The notes under the pieces were generated by a model. The model was given only the letters and a program-made list of their open reading frames with translations, had not been told where the DNA came from and ran no database searches. From positions 1 through 35,927 of IMG/VR virus record IMGVR_UViG_3300047678_000799: 35,927 nt of DNA. One strand, given 5' to 3'. Origin of the DNA: a virus. Of the stretch, positions 8,236-16,238 are shown in pieces. The translations under genes were made by a program, and so were the position numbers. Positions within the stretch are counted from its first letter, which is position 1. Every line of letters starts with the position of its first letter.

Positions 8236-8976
8236 CTATGCTGGACGCAGAGTCGGGAAGACCGGACTCGGGTCGTAAGTAATCTCCATCACGTAATTCC
8301 AGGAAACCGTGAACCCGGTATCCCAGGCATTGCTTCCCGAGCCCGTCCGTTTCGGCGAGCCACGTTGCACGCTCGATTGCTCCCAATGCACGGCCTGCGG
8401 GAACAACGGAGCGGGTTCGAAGGGCGCGCCCAGGTAGCCCACCGCCGAACCAGACTGAGTAACTTTCACCGTCGTAGCCTGGGTGATTTGCTGACGTACC
8501 GGAGGCCCGTTCAGGACTTCCAGGTAAATCCACCGCCCCTGACCATTCCCCTGGATGCTCACCGTCTCCTGAAAATCGAGAAGGCCCGCCCCGAGGTCAC
8601 TGCTGGGGAAGACCGCTTCGAGCGTGATGCCGTAGCTCAGGCAGTTGGCCCACTGGCCCCCGTTGAACTCGGGGAAGGAGGGTTTACGAACGATGCGGAC
8701 GCCGCCGATTGCATCCGCACTTCGGAGGGAGCGGACGATTCCGTCGTTGTCATCGAGCAGATAGGCGTCTTGGCCGTGGTAGGTGTAAGCGTTCTCAAGC
8801 GCCTGGGCGAAAGGCACGATGGATTCTGCATTCTCGGGCAGAATGAGTTGGCCGGTAATGTCCCAGGTGTGGCGTACTCCGATCTCAATCCCACTGGGGG
8901 AGAATTCGGGCTGTTTGCTGAAGGCAATGCCGCACTCGTTCAGGTTGTGTGGATAGGGGCCGTAGAGAAGTCTCAT
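8236..8976 (-). CDS. distal tail-like protein (putative)
   Basis: The 246-residue protein directly follows the tape measure gene, overlapping it by four bases (ATGA). In siphophages this position usually holds the distal tail protein. It starts MRLLYGPYPHNLNECGIAFS and shows a strand-rich pattern (WDITGQLILPEN, ANCLSYGITLEAVFP). It ends with WNYVMEITYDP, as would fit a tail ring protein. No sequence-level family is recognised, so the call rests on order and fold pattern. Confidence 0.5.
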   Translation of the reverse strand: MRLLYGPYPHNLNECGIAFSKQPEFSPSGIEIGVRHTWDITGQLILPENAESIVPFAQALENAYTYHGQDAYLLDDNDGIVRSLRSADAIGGVRIVRKPSFPEFNGGQWANCLSYGITLEAVFPSSDLGAGLLDFQETVSIQGNGQGRWIYLEVLNGPPVRQQITQATTVKVTQSGSAVGYLGAPFEPAPLFPQAVHWEQSSVQRGSPKRTGSGSNAWDTGFTVSWNYVMEITYDPSPVFPTLRPA

Positions 8977-10664
8977 TGTGCGAAGGCCCTCACGTTTGGC
9001 GCTTGGTCGGCAGACTGCTTCATCTTTTCGAGCAGTCGCACAATCAGGTCATCGAAGGCCGCGCTGACTTCGTCGAAGGCCTTCTCCTTCTGCTTGACGA
9101 GCTCCTGCTTTTTGTCCACGAAGGTCTGATCGTCGGTCTGCTCGTCGGCAAGCTGTTCCTGATCCTCGTGCTCACCAGCCGCAAGAACCTTCGAAGCCGA
9201 GTAGCCCTCGGACTGGTGATGCTGCTGCACTTTCTTGGCGAACTTGGAATCGAGGTTCCCGAGCTTCTCAAGGTCTTGCTGGGAGACCGAACTGAAATCG
9301 CCTGAGGCATCGATCTTGCGGCGCTCTTCAAGGAGTCGCGCTCGTTCGATCGGGTCCATCTTGCCGATCTGTTCCGAGGCATTCCAAATGCGGCCCTCGG
9401 CCCCGGCTCTTGCCTGCTTGGTCAGATCAAGCTGTTGCTTGGCAGCGTCGAGCGATTCCTTCGCTGCATTGAGTTGAATTTCGGCGCTGTTCTTCTCAAG
9501 GTCATTGATCTTCTTGGCAGTCTCTTCCTGCTGTTGCCATATCCGTGCACGGGATACGTCGGTGGCGTAGGCGTCATTACCTAGTTCCTCGATCGTCTGA
9601 TAGGCCTTTTTCTGCTCTTCGAGGATGGCCGCGTTACTGGCCAAGGCCTTGTCATCACCCGAGAGCCCTTTACCCGCTTTGAGTCCTGCGATACGACCCG
9701 ACGTGTCGGCACTGTTTGTTGCCTCGTCAAGGTACGTGTTCGTGCGGCGCAAATCCTGGTCGTGAGCGGCCTGGGCTCTGGCTTGTCCTTCGGCAACTCG
9801 CTGTGCTTGCTTGTTAGCAGCCGCTTCCGCCGCATCGGCCTGTTCGTTCGCATAGGTGCTGCCGTCGAGCTTGCCCCGGATGTACTGGCCACCCTTGAAT
9901 CCCGCATAGGCAGTACCAGCCACGAGAGCGACCTTAAGGCCAAGAGGCGAAGAGGCAAGAGCCCCACCGATGCCTCCGACAGCGCCACCGACACCGCCCC
10001 CGCCCTTCGCCCCGCCTGTAGCACTGCTCAAAGCTTGAGTTGCGGCTACGGCGACATTGGCGGCAGCAGCAGCCTTCGCAGCAGCGGTGTACGCTTGCCA
10101 GGCCTTAACGCCGCCATCAATGATGGCCCACGTTCCCTTGATGGCATCCATTCCCGCCTGGAACTTGGCGAGACTCTTCATGGCCTTCTCGACTGATTCC
10201 TCTTCGGCGACTCCGAAGAGAACTGCAGCCCGGGCAATATGGCCGATCCCAGTCGCCACCTGCTCGAAGCTCGATTTCAACTGTGCATGCGAGGCCTTGA
10301 TCGTGGCAGCGCTTTGCTTAGCTACCTTCTCCTGGTCTGCGAAGGCTTTCTTACGGGCTTTCTCTTCGGCGTCGAGCGACTTCATGACCGAAGCGAAGTC
10401 GGCCTTTCGCATCTTCTCGGATTCTTTGAAGAGGATGTCTTCGGCCTTGAGCGTGTCGTCGACCTTCTTCTTGGTTTCGGCGACGGAGTCCTTCGCGGCC
10501 TTGGCCGTGATCTCGACCTGCTTGGCTGCGGCCTTGGTGTGTTCCTTCAGAACCGCCTGATACGGCACCACCATCTGCTGTTGAAAGTCGCTAAGGACCG
10601 CGCGGTTACGCGGATCGTTGGCGACTAGCAGCGTGTAAAGCACGTCATGGGATTCTGACATCAT
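8973..10664 (-). CDS. tail tape measure protein
   Basis: About 563 residues. Residues 30-140 are a long Lys/Glu/Ala coiled coil. Residues about 195-260 are a Gly/Ala-rich hydrophobic stretch (GGGGVGGAVGGIGGALA and VALVAGTAYAG). Residues about 265-530 return to charged helix. This layout, and its position directly after the frameshifted chaperone genes, identify the tape measure that sets tail length. It is short for the family, so the tail should be short. The two tandem ATG codons at 10664 and 10661 follow GGAGGGAA; the second has better spacing. The gene overlaps the chaperone extension stop by about four bases. Confidence 0.8.
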   Translation of the reverse strand: MMSESHDVLYTLLVANDPRNRAVLSDFQQQMVVPYQAVLKEHTKAAAKQVEITAKAAKDSVAETKKKVDDTLKAEDILFKESEKMRKADFASVMKSLDAEEKARKKAFADQEKVAKQSAATIKASHAQLKSSFEQVATGIGHIARAAVLFGVAEEESVEKAMKSLAKFQAGMDAIKGTWAIIDGGVKAWQAYTAAAKAAAAANVAVAATQALSSATGGAKGGGGVGGAVGGIGGALASSPLGLKVALVAGTAYAGFKGGQYIRGKLDGSTYANEQADAAEAAANKQAQRVAEGQARAQAAHDQDLRRTNTYLDEATNSADTSGRIAGLKAGKGLSGDDKALASNAAILEEQKKAYQTIEELGNDAYATDVSRARIWQQQEETAKKINDLEKNSAEIQLNAAKESLDAAKQQLDLTKQARAGAEGRIWNASEQIGKMDPIERARLLEERRKIDASGDFSSVSQQDLEKLGNLDSKFAKKVQQHHQSEGYSASKVLAAGEHEDQEQLADEQTDDQTFVDKKQELVKQKEKAFDEVSAAFDDLIVRLLEKMKQSADQAPNVRAFAQ

Positions 10665-11481
10665 TTCCCTCCGCCGTAGATTTGGCAGAGGGTGGTCACT
10701 AGCTCGGACTGTTGGTATCGAGATACCAGCCGCTCGATGATCCCCAGGTGCTGGCGAAGGATGGAATCCCTACGCCACGAGGTCGGGAGAGTCCCGGCTT
10801 TGGATTCGTAGTAGAGTTGGAGCGCCCGACGAATCCGGGGGAGATCACGTTCCAGTCCCCGGGATTCTTCAGGGCTTTTCTTGGGGCACGAGCCGCAGGG
10901 CGTCGGCATGCCTATCGGTCGCCGAACGGGCTTGCCGCCACGCTCCAAGACCTTGCCGTCGTTATGCTGCCACTTCTGGCAGAACGAACATGAGAGCCGA
11001 GCAATTGCGGGGTGCTGCAAGAGGAGCAGCACACCCTTCGTCAGTTTCCCAAGCGTTCCTGCTCGGCGACTTCGCCGACCGATTGGCCAGTCTGTTCGGC
11101 TTCGAATTCGTAATCGGCAAGTTCTTGCTTCTTGTCATCAGCCCAAAGTGGATCGAGATCACTCGGCTCGTCACCCATGACGATTGCGTTAAGGCGGTCG
11201 TGCAGAGCGCTGCGGACACCGGCAAGCGACCGACCTGCAGGAGGGACTTTATTCCCATCCTTGTCGGTTAAATCCCAAGACTCGATCCGCTTGGCAACGA
11301 AGTCCTGCGTGAACTTCAGACGCGCTTCGGGCTTGAGCTTGTTGTACGCGGTGGCCCAAGCGACGTTGTCGGCCTTGACCACAGGTCGGTAAACAAACCG
11401 AAGTCCCGCGTGGAGGCCGGGGACTGGTGCGATGTACGCTGGTTCGCTGTAACCGTCGATGATGTAGTTGCTCTGGTTCAT
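10661..11481 (-). CDS. tail assembly chaperone GT (product of -1 frameshift)
   Basis: This is the extended product expected when ribosomes slip at GGGAAAC (11044-11050). The first 146 codons are those of the shorter chaperone. Reading then continues in the -1 frame from 11044, with no stop, to TGA at 10661, giving about 273 residues. The extension (T part) reads LTKGVLLLLQHPAIARLSC and has two CxxC pairs (CSFC, CGSC), then a helical C-terminus. In lambda-type phages the GT protein binds the tape measure and recruits the tail tube subunit, and the tape measure gene follows here. The T frame has no good ATG of its own (only GTG at 11032), which supports frameshifting. Confidence 0.75.
11009..11036 (-). 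promoter_or_regulatory. frameshift-stimulating hairpin
   Basis: On the minus strand TGCTGC pairs perfectly with GCAGCA around a 7-base TCCTCTT loop. The stem is extended by G-C pairs (GGG and CCC) around one bulge. It begins 7 bases after the GGGAAAC heptamer, which is the usual spacing for a stimulatory structure. It lies inside the T-part coding frame. Confidence 0.75.
11041..11481 (-). CDS. tail assembly chaperone G
   Basis: A 146-residue helical protein. Its sequence includes a PGLHAGLRFVYRPVV strand, AWATAYNKLKPEARLKF, and an acidic C-terminus (DLDPLWADDKKQELADYEFE). It sits between the tail tube and tape measure genes, the standard place for the lambda gpG-like chaperone. The last codons are TTG GGA AAC TGA, so the slippery heptamer GGGAAAC lies directly before the stop. 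GGAG is 9 bases before the ATG at 11481, but that GGAG is inside a CTCCGG/CCGGAG stem and the ATG is inside an outer GGTTCA/TGAACC stem. Translation may therefore be dampened. Confidence 0.75.
   Translation of the reverse strand: MNQSNYIIDGYSEPAYIAPVPGLHAGLRFVYRPVVKADNVAWATAYNKLKPEARLKFTQDFVAKRIESWDLTDKDGNKVPPAGRSLAGVRSALHDRLNAIVMGDEPSDLDPLWADDKKQELADYEFEAEQTGQSVGEVAEQERLGN
11044..11050 (-). promoter_or_regulatory. -1 ribosomal slippery heptamer GGGAAAC
   Basis: In the reading frame of the chaperone the sequence is G GGA AAC, which matches the X XXY YYZ rule, and the next codon is the TGA stop. Lambda uses GGGAAAG at the same functional place. The -1 frame stays open for 127 further codons. 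Confidence 0.85.
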
Positions 11482-11524
11482 GTCATGCTTCTCCGGTGAT
11501 TGTTGTCCGGAGTAAGTTTGAACC
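11475..11524. promoter_or_regulatory. nested leader hairpin of the G gene
   Basis: Outer arms GGTTCA (11475-11480) and TGAACC (11519-11524) enclose inner arms CTCCGG (11491-11496) and CCGGAG (11507-11512). On the minus strand the inner 3' arm carries the GGAG ribosome site and the outer 3' arm covers the ATG. Folding would hide the start of the chaperone gene. Confidence 0.5.
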
Positions 11525-11534
11525 GCGAGCGGAA

Positions 11535-12410
11535 CTACGGCGTCGAATCCAGAGTGGTGATTAGCTCACGAGTGATCGTGCCGCCGCTGATCGTCGCACG
11601 AGCGGTACCCTGCAAAGGTAGCATCAATTCAGTCTTCCCCTGAACCGTGAGGGCCTGCTGGGGATATTGCAACGCGGCGAATGCGAACGTCAGAACGTAT
11701 CCACCTGCGGTCAGAACCAAGGTGGTCGGATCTCCTGCGATGGCGATGTCGTACAAGTCGGTGTTGCCGAAGTACGGGACCGAGGCATTGAACGTAATCA
11801 GACGATCTTGGGGGACGATCCTAGTAGCAGTTGTTGAGTTGTAGAACTCGACGGCAAGCTGGTTGTCGATCGTGAGTGACCACTCCTTGACGCTGCGAGC
11901 AACGCTCAAGATCGTGAGCACGCTATCGGTGAACAACAGAGGCTCGGTGCCCTGATAAGTCACCCCCGTAAGCGATCCAGCGTTGGCCGGGGTCTCAGTC
12001 TTGCCGACCACTTCAAGGGCCAGCTTCATTTCCGTGCCCTCAGACGCTGAAAACGTCGCCTTATTGACCATACAGCCGTCGTAGGCCATGACCTTCTCAG
12101 TCTTGTCCACGGTGACGTATCGGCTCGGCAGGGTCTCGGCCAAGGCGTAGGTGTTGCCGCTTGCAACTGCACCAAGAATCCACGGCAGCAGTGCGGCCAG
12201 TTCTTCCGGGCTCGGGGACATGTCGATTGGCCCACCGATGCTCTCATTACCCTTTCGAGTTCGAGCAGCCATGTGCGACCGAGTCCCGCGAATGCCGGTA
12301 GCATCGATGTGCTGCACCGTCTTGGCGACGCCGCACGAGTTGAACTCGAAGCCTGTGGTTGGACCACTACCCGCCCCTATCGCCAGTTGACTAGCAAAAC
12401 CTTGGCCCAT
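11535..12410 (-). CDS. major tail tube protein (putative)
   Basis: The 291-residue protein begins MGQGFASQLAIGAGSGPTTG and is strand-rich throughout (KLALEVVGKTET, WSLTIDNQLAVEFYN, YVLTFAFAALQYPQQAL). It ends in TARATISGGTITRELITTL. Length, composition and its place just before the tail chaperones and after the tail terminator match tail tube proteins of siphophages. There is no contractile sheath gene in the window, so the tail is taken as non-contractile. GAGGGTGAT precedes the ATG at 12410, and the upstream stop is one base away. Confidence 0.65.
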   Translation of the reverse strand: MGQGFASQLAIGAGSGPTTGFEFNSCGVAKTVQHIDATGIRGTRSHMAARTRKGNESIGGPIDMSPSPEELAALLPWILGAVASGNTYALAETLPSRYVTVDKTEKVMAYDGCMVNKATFSASEGTEMKLALEVVGKTETPANAGSLTGVTYQGTEPLLFTDSVLTILSVARSVKEWSLTIDNQLAVEFYNSTTATRIVPQDRLITFNASVPYFGNTDLYDIAIAGDPTTLVLTAGGYVLTFAFAALQYPQQALTVQGKTELMLPLQGTARATISGGTITRELITTLDSTP

Positions 12411-12411
12411 A

Positions 12412-12942
12412 TCACCCTCGCCGTTCTCTCGAAATGAATCTCAGTAAAGTCGCGGAAGCCCAAAAATTCTCAACGAACAACTCGGGAATTCCGATCAGGG
12501 CGGGTTCCACTTGGCACCGCAGAATCTCGGCAACGCCAGCAAGGCGCTGATTTCTGAAGGCCCGATGAACCCGTTCTCTCCAACGTAGATTTCGTTGGAG
12601 ATCAACCTCCAAATCCTGGTTGTCGGCAGCGACGAACAGAACATGGACCGGGAATCCGACGTCATCGCGCCGATTGGTCCCCTCTAACCAGTTCATCGTT
12701 TCCAGACCGAACGGAGAGAGGATCACCCCAGGCAACGCGAGATCACGATTCTGAAACTCCCGAGCCCACGGGAACTTTCGGACGACGATCGAGTCGTCAG
12801 TAATCCCGGGAAGGTGTAGGGAGCGAATCTTGTTGCGGACTGCGATCAGGACGCGGTAGTGGACTGGGGGGAGTTCGCCGGTTCCGCCCCATGAGGCGAA
12901 CGTACCGCTAGCGAACGTTCCGCATGAGAAGGTCTGAAGCAT
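12412..12942 (-). CDS. putative tail terminator / minor tail protein
   Basis: A 176-residue protein with a repeated CGTFASGTFASWGG-like N-terminus. It then has YRVLIAVRNKIRSLHLPGI, VVRKFPWARE, a central FPVHVLFVAADNQD strand and a basic RWRERVHRAFRNQR helix. This is the length and the mixed layout of tail terminator proteins, which cap the tail tube. It lies directly before the tail tube gene. The start overlaps the upstream TAA by one base. The functional assignment is inferred from gene order. Confidence 0.5.
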   Translation of the reverse strand: MLQTFSCGTFASGTFASWGGTGELPPVHYRVLIAVRNKIRSLHLPGITDDSIVVRKFPWAREFQNRDLALPGVILSPFGLETMNWLEGTNRRDDVGFPVHVLFVAADNQDLEVDLQRNLRWRERVHRAFRNQRLAGVAEILRCQVEPALIGIPELFVENFWASATLLRFISRERRG

Positions 12943-13682
12943 TAGCTGTAGCCCACGCTTGTGCGATTGTTGGACTCATCCACTTCGACCGTGACGCAGT
13001 CTTCGCCCGCGAAGTCTTTGAACACTTCGGTGCCGGTTCCAGCGCCGCTGACAACGCCAGCGGTAGTTGCCCCGATGATTCGCAAGGCCTCGGCGGGAGT
13101 CTTCCCAGCGATGGCACCTGCACGGTTCAGCAAGGCATCGGCATTTTGATTGGCAGTCGGGATCGTGAGATTAGTTCCAGCCGTGAGCACGCGAGTGGCG
13201 TAAGCCCAGACATCGGCCACGAGAGTGCCGAAGCCGGTTAAGGTGCGAGTGCCGACTGCCCAAACGGCAGCAGGGACTGCGCTGACGAGGGAAGCCACCG
13301 TGGCCAACTGCGTGTCGAGGTTCGCCGACGCAAGGCCGACAGCAGTGCGAACTCCCGCAGCATCGAGCGTGCTAGTGGGGATGACTTCCGCCCCACCCCA
13401 CACATAGATCTCTTGGCCTGCGATGGTCTTGTTGCCTTGGTCCGCGTCGTGAATGCGGATCATCACCGCACCAGCGTCGCCCAGGTTGCCACCGTTCGCA
13501 CCGTTGTAACTGCCGGCATTCTCTGCGCTCAATTCAGTGAGGCTGAAATACTGGTGGTTGTAAGTCGGCGACGCTTCCCAGGCGTGGCTGTCCTCGCTCC
13601 AGAATTTGCCATCGGAGAAACGCTGCAAGGTCGCTCGCAGGTTTTTGCCGGTCGCACCGATGTAATTGACTTGTAGTGGCAT
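12942..13682 (-). CDS. phage structural protein with internal VWA-TR-LT repeats
   Basis: The 246-residue protein has an N-terminal beta region (VNYIGATGKNLRATLQRFSD, YFSLTELSAENAGSY, VMIRIHDAD). After this it has a helical alanine-rich region with two copies of a short motif, AVWAVGTRTLT (about 139-149) and DVWAYATRVLT (about 157-167), then NQNADALLNRAG. Similar VWA..TR.LT repeats occur in fibre or head-tail associated proteins of environmental phages, but I cannot assign a role. It lies between the collagen-like fibre and the tail terminator genes. A GGGG stretch lies before the ATG at 13682. Confidence 0.55.
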   Translation of the reverse strand: MPLQVNYIGATGKNLRATLQRFSDGKFWSEDSHAWEASPTYNHQYFSLTELSAENAGSYNGANGGNLGDAGAVMIRIHDADQGNKTIAGQEIYVWGGAEVIPTSTLDAAGVRTAVGLASANLDTQLATVASLVSAVPAAVWAVGTRTLTGFGTLVADVWAYATRVLTAGTNLTIPTANQNADALLNRAGAIAGKTPAEALRIIGATTAGVVSGAGTGTEVFKDFAGEDCVTVEVDESNNRTSVGYS

Positions 13683-13685
13683 GTT

Positions 13686-15074
13686 TTACCCCGCACTTAT
13701 CTTGAGCGTGCCGCTGTCGCTCCAAACGGCACCGGCAATGCTCGGGTTGCTGGTAGGGATGTCAGCAAAAACGATCGTTCCCATAACCTTTAGCGAGCCG
13801 GTCGGCGTCCCTGTTAGGTCGCCCGCCTCAATTGAGCCGACAAGCAGGCGGGTCTTTGTGAATGTATCGCTATCGGCTTTCAAATAAATCTGTTGGCCGG
13901 TAACGATGCTGATGTTCGTGTCGTCGCTTGCCTGGATACTCGTCTCGTCGTCAAGCGTGATCGAATGAGCACGCAAGTTGTAGAATTGCGGCGAGCTAGC
14001 CGTATCTAAATCCTGCGGCAGTGTATCGCCGTCCGCTCCGGGTGGCCCCTCGGCCCCGTCGTCGCCTTTTCTGGCGATTAGTGCCCAGTGTCCGGTATGG
14101 TCGGGCGGATTTTCATTTGTGTTATCAGTCCCATCCGTCATTAAATAAGAGCTACCGTCTACGCTTACAGCGTCCCACTGGTGATACGTTGTTTCGTTAT
14201 CCCAAGTGCCGAGCCAATTGACTGTCGGCCCTGGTGCTCCGTCTTGTCCGTCCGCTCCGGGGTCGCCCTGGTCGCCTTTATCGCCCGGTGGTCCGCCTGG
14301 GTCGCCGGTATCGCCCTTATCTCCCTGATCGCCTTTTTCGCCCTGGTCGCCCTGTGGTCCGGGGTCGCCTTTGCTCGAAAGTAATGCCCATTTATCAAGG
14401 TTGCTCGCAGGCATATCGTCATGCGAGCTAGACACGTAGAGATAGTAAGAGCTACCGTCTATCGTAACGGCGTCGAATTCAGCGTAGGTAGTGTCACTAT
14501 TCCAGTCGCCGGTCCAATGGAGAGTAGGGCCGGGAGTGCCACTCACGTCAGTAAACGATAAAGTACCGCTACCGTTCGTTGTTAATGCTTGCCCGTTCGA
14601 GCCGTCGCTCGTCGGTAAGACAAAGCTATTGACTGTACCTGCGGAGGTATCAAGGTTTTGACCGCCGCCTAAGCTAATCGTGCTACTGCCGTCCGTTGTG
14701 ATCGCCCCATTGTTGATGTTGACGCCGCCGCCATTAGCTTGGATTAGCGGGTTGCCGTTATCGGCAATAGGGTGCCCGTTGCAATTCAGGTCGAGTTGTA
14801 AAAGTATCGTGCCGCCTTGCTCGCCGCCTAGCACTACTCGCCCCGTGCCGTCCGGGTTAATCGTTATGTCAGCGCCCCCCGTGCTAACGAGACTCTTACT
14901 AGAGCAATCCAAGTCGTCTTGAAAAACGATGGGGCCGGAGTTGCCGCCGAGAGCCGCAACGCCTGCGAGACTATGTCCCTGGCAATCTAAATCGCCGCCG
15001 AGTGCAGGGCTTGTGTCGTCGGACACGCGAGAGAACGCGTCCGAACCACCGCCAGACTGATTGATGACCGCCAT
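13686..15074 (-). CDS. collagen-like tail fibre with two carbohydrate-binding-like modules
   Basis: A 462-residue protein. Residues 1-175 are repeated short beta units with DLDCxxxxL patterns (DLDCQGHSL, DLDCSSKSL, DLNCNGHPI). Residues about 182-235 and 282-335 are two related modules, each with W-x-G-x-W, TTY, DAV and DGSSY. They resemble chitin- and carbohydrate-binding folds of the CBM5/12 type. Between them, residues 236-282 are about 16 collagen Gly-X-Y triplets (GDPGPQGDQGEKGDQ), and a shorter run follows at 336-350. The C-terminus (VLVGSIEAGDLTGTP region) looks like a fibre tip. Its codons use more T and A at third positions than its neighbours, suggesting separate origin. It sits unusually early, inside the head-tail region. 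Confidence 0.75.
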   Translation of the reverse strand: MAVINQSGGGSDAFSRVSDDTSPALGGDLDCQGHSLAGVAALGGNSGPIVFQDDLDCSSKSLVSTGGADITINPDGTGRVVLGGEQGGTILLQLDLNCNGHPIADNGNPLIQANGGGVNINNGAITTDGSSTISLGGGQNLDTSAGTVNSFVLPTSDGSNGQALTTNGSGTLSFTDVSGTPGPTLHWTGDWNSDTTYAEFDAVTIDGSSYYLYVSSSHDDMPASNLDKWALLSSKGDPGPQGDQGEKGDQGDKGDTGDPGGPPGDKGDQGDPGADGQDGAPGPTVNWLGTWDNETTYHQWDAVSVDGSSYLMTDGTDNTNENPPDHTGHWALIARKGDDGAEGPPGADGDTLPQDLDTASSPQFYNLRAHSITLDDETSIQASDDTNISIVTGQQIYLKADSDTFTKTRLLVGSIEAGDLTGTPTGSLKVMGTIVFADIPTSNPSIAGAVWSDSGTLKISAG

Positions 15075-15523
15075 TACTTCGCTCCAAAAATCTTCGGCAG
15101 CATCTTGCGACCGATGATCCCGGCCAGATGCTTGAGCGTCTCAACTGAGGCACCCAAGTAACTTCTCCTCGGGATGTTCTTCAGAGCGTAGCCATACTGG
15201 TGCACCCCCGCGTACGGGATCGCCGCCTTGCTGACACCCAGGGACAGTGACCGCTCCCCAATCTTGTCCACATGCCCCGCCCCCGAACCCGTCGCCGCAT
15301 TCATCAACACCAACGACAACCTCAACAGCGGATGCTTCTTGTTGTCCTTCCTCGGAGGCCAAGCTGTGCCATCAGGCGATGATGCCGACGCAAAGTTCCG
15401 AGCCACGTTCTCAATCAGCGGCAACCGACAATCAGCCAACGCCTCATTCGCAGACGAATGCTCGAGCCGATCACCCACCGACTTCACATGCGCCGCAAAC
15501 TCCTCAATAGGAATGGTCCCCAT
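15074..15523 (-). CDS. tail completion / virion morphogenesis protein (Mu gpG / P2 gpS type)
   Basis: The 149-residue protein has DRLEHSSANEALADCRLPLIENVARNF, a WPPRKDNKK stretch, and a LRLSLVLMNAATG segment. It ends with IPYAGVHQYGYALKNIPRRSYLGAS, the typical 'ngt.YA.iHQfG...iPaR.fLG' block of the phage virion morphogenesis family. That motif and length are clear. These proteins complete the tail-head joint. The gene overlaps both neighbours by one base. Confidence 0.75.
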   Translation of the reverse strand: MGTIPIEEFAAHVKSVGDRLEHSSANEALADCRLPLIENVARNFASASSPDGTAWPPRKDNKKHPLLRLSLVLMNAATGSGAGHVDKIGERSLSLGVSKAAIPYAGVHQYGYALKNIPRRSYLGASVETLKHLAGIIGRKMLPKIFGAK

Positions 15524-15855
15524 CAGGTAGGCGCCGCCTTATTGCACGCAGCAACGTAACGAGTCCCCCAGCACACAAGATCGAAGCTAAGAATCTTCCA
15601 CGCAGTCGAAGATGCATCCGTAATCCGGTCCCCATCACGTGGCACAAAGCCACCGAGGCCAGCAACGGGCAAACTGAAGCTGCGAGTCTGTGCCTCAAAA
15701 CCGATTTGCCCGCCAACCAACTGCATCTGAGCTTTCGAGAGCTTGCAGGCGGTGGTCCCCGGGACTGTTTGCGAGATGTTGCCACGCGAGATCGTCACGG
15801 TTTCCGTCCCCTCGAAGATGTCGGCGTCGTCAGCGATGTCATCGATGAAGCTCAT
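15523..15855 (-). CDS. head-tail connector (putative)
   Basis: A 110-residue protein of small beta strands (TETVTISRGNISQTV, TRSFSLPVAGLGGFVPRDGDRI, AWKILSFDLVCWGTRYVAAC) without membrane segments. Head-tail adaptor proteins have such size and pattern. It overlaps the upstream gene (ATGA) and the downstream one (TGA overlap), between the capsid and tail-completion genes. The role rests on gene order. Confidence 0.55.
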   Translation of the reverse strand: MSFIDDIADDADIFEGTETVTISRGNISQTVPGTTACKLSKAQMQLVGGQIGFEAQTRSFSLPVAGLGGFVPRDGDRITDASSTAWKILSFDLVCWGTRYVAACNKAAPT

Positions 15856-16151
15856 TCGTTGTTGCTCCCGACGTAGGGGCTGCGGCCTTGGTCGTCACGC
15901 CAGGTTGTGGGGTAGGTGACGGCAGCAGGCGGGACGTTGACGGTGTTGGCTCGACGGATGCGCGTCTCGACGCTCTCAAGGTCAACGAACAAGCCCGCTC
16001 GATACTCGTTCCAGTTGACAGTTCTTCCGGCGTCGTCGGTGTACGTCGGTTTCCGGTTCTCGTAGGCCTCTGTGATCGCTGCGAGAATCGCAGTGCGAAT
16101 CGCGATTAGACTCTCGACGCTGTCGCCGTAGAGGTTTTGAGGTGCGCTCAT
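15852..16151 (-). CDS. small head-tail joining protein, gpW-like (putative)
   Basis: A 99-residue protein: an N-terminal helix (SVESLIAIRTAILAAITEAYENR), a beta turn (PTYTDDAGRTVNWNEYRAGL) and a second helix (LESVETRIRRAN). Its size and helix-hairpin-helix layout are like gpW-type adaptors. It is the first gene after the capsid gene's 3' hairpins. AGGA lies 8 bases before the ATG at 16151. The family match is not certain. Confidence 0.5.
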   Translation of the reverse strand: MSAPQNLYGDSVESLIAIRTAILAAITEAYENRKPTYTDDAGRTVNWNEYRAGLFVDLESVETRIRRANTVNVPPAAVTYPTTWRDDQGRSPYVGSNNE

Positions 16152-16175
16152 GTTTTTCGTCCTTTACCTATGCAA

Positions 16176-16201
16176 ACGGCCCCGGGGTGAACCGGGGCCG
16201 T
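16176..16201. terminator. capsid 3' hairpin (attenuator)
   Basis: ACGGCCCCGG (16176-16185) and CCGGGGCCGT (16192-16201) form a perfect 10-bp stem with a 6-base loop. On the minus strand only a short TTT follows. It lies between the major capsid gene and the downstream head-tail genes, so partial termination would favour capsid mRNA. Confidence 0.6.
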
Positions 16202-16216
16202 CGCAACAACCACAGA

Positions 16217-16232
16217 CTCCCTCAGGAGGGAG
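16217..16232. other. second hairpin after the capsid gene
   Basis: CTCCCT and AGGGAG arms with a CAGG loop form a perfect 6-bp hairpin seven bases beyond the capsid stop codon. It may protect the 3' end of the capsid mRNA together with the larger hairpin. Confidence 0.5.
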
Positions 16233-16238
16233 AATCAA

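Noticed and set aside
8197-9129. Long plus-strand frame of 310 codons across tail genes
   Set aside because: It is antisense to well-supported tail genes, has no ribosome site and its composition is typical of GC-rich shadow frames.
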